A DNA stretch of 5,857 nucleotides from contig CAKARD010000081.1 of NCBI GenBank assembly GCA_916720425.1, positions 1 to 5,857 of the forward strand, read 5' to 3'. The stretch comes from an uncultured Kingella sp. Lineage in GTDB: Bacteria > Pseudomonadota > Gammaproteobacteria > Burkholderiales > Neisseriaceae. A model generated the notes under the pieces. It had not been told where the DNA came from. It saw only the letters and a program-made list of their open reading frames with translations, and made no database searches. Every line of letters begins with the position of its first letter. Within the stretch, counting starts at the first letter, position 1. Position numbers and translations under genes: made by a program. This document shows positions 5,575 to 5,857 of the stretch, piece after piece.

Positions 5575-5857
5575 TCTTAAGCTTCTATTCAGTCTTAGCC
5601 TTGCTATAATGAGTATCAACTCATGGGCATTACAAAGCGATAATCAACAACCTATTGCCATAGAGGCTGACCAAGGTTCGTTAGACCAAAAAAATCAGAT
5701 TACGACCTTTAGAGGTAATGTGATTGTTAAACAAGGAACCATTTATATGCGTGCTGATGATGCCCAAGTTACCCAAAACAAAAATACCAAAGCACAAATT
5801 GTGATTGCTCACGGCAAGCCTGCTTATTTTCGTCAAGAACTGGATAATAACAAAGGC
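5561..5857 (+). CDS. lptA: LPS transport periplasmic protein LptA, 5' portion (runs off right edge)
   Basis: LptA forms the periplasmic bridge of beta-jellyroll units that carries LPS from LptC to LptD. The first 99 residues are present. Residues 1-24 are a Sec signal peptide (K2 and K7, a hydrophobic core, then NSWA) with likely cleavage after A24. The mature part opens with QPIAIEADQGSLDQKNQITTFRGNV, the classic OstA/LptA start, continues with VKQGTIYMRADDAQV, and reaches AHGKPAYFRQ before the edge. All of these fit the LptA-like domain. The ATG lies 14 bases before the end of lptC in another frame, and only a weak purine run (AAGTAAGAG) precedes it, so coupled translation is likely. lptB would be expected next, outside the window. 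Confidence 0.95.
   Translation, partial: MKPNNLKLLFSLSLAIMSINSWALQSDNQQPIAIEADQGSLDQKNQITTFRGNVIVKQGTIYMRADDAQVTQNKNTKAQIVIAHGKPAYFRQELDNNKG

Overview
The window is an AT-rich stretch of bacterial chromosome carrying ordinary housekeeping genes. GlmU, KdsC, LptC and LptA mark an LPS/LOS-making Gram-negative. The GlmU sequence, the lipoprotein form of cytochrome c' and the kdsC-lptC-lptA order resemble Neisseriaceae (Betaproteobacteria) as I recall them. The low GC would suit a low-GC relative rather than Neisseria itself. The taxonomic call is inference; no canonical Neisseria DNA uptake sequence was found.

Left part (1-2112): the 5' portion of a cytochrome c'-type haem lipoprotein gene runs leftward off the window. 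Divergent from it is glmU, the bifunctional enzyme that makes UDP-GlcNAc. A tRNA-Asn(GTT) gene follows immediately. Its consensus promoter begins inside the glmU stop codon, and a strong hairpin terminator closes the unit.

Middle part (2113-4345): two leftward genes of poorly understood families. One encodes a 495-residue protein with two zinc ribbons, two DUF4178-like domains and a membrane tail. The other encodes a 150-residue DIP1984-family coiled-coil protein. The 292 bp between them hold no convincing gene, but include a perfect 14-bp palindrome and possible eroded coding remnants.

Right part (4346-5857): a rightward operon, kdsC-lptC-lptA, with overlapping genes. KdsC releases free Kdo for the LPS inner core; LptC and LptA are parts of the bridge that carries LPS across the periplasm. 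lptA runs off the right edge. GlmU also feeds this pathway, because UDP-GlcNAc is the shared precursor of lipid A and peptidoglycan.

I see no mobile element, CRISPR array, toxin-antitoxin pair or defence system. The least understood item is the duplicated zinc-ribbon/DUF4178 protein.
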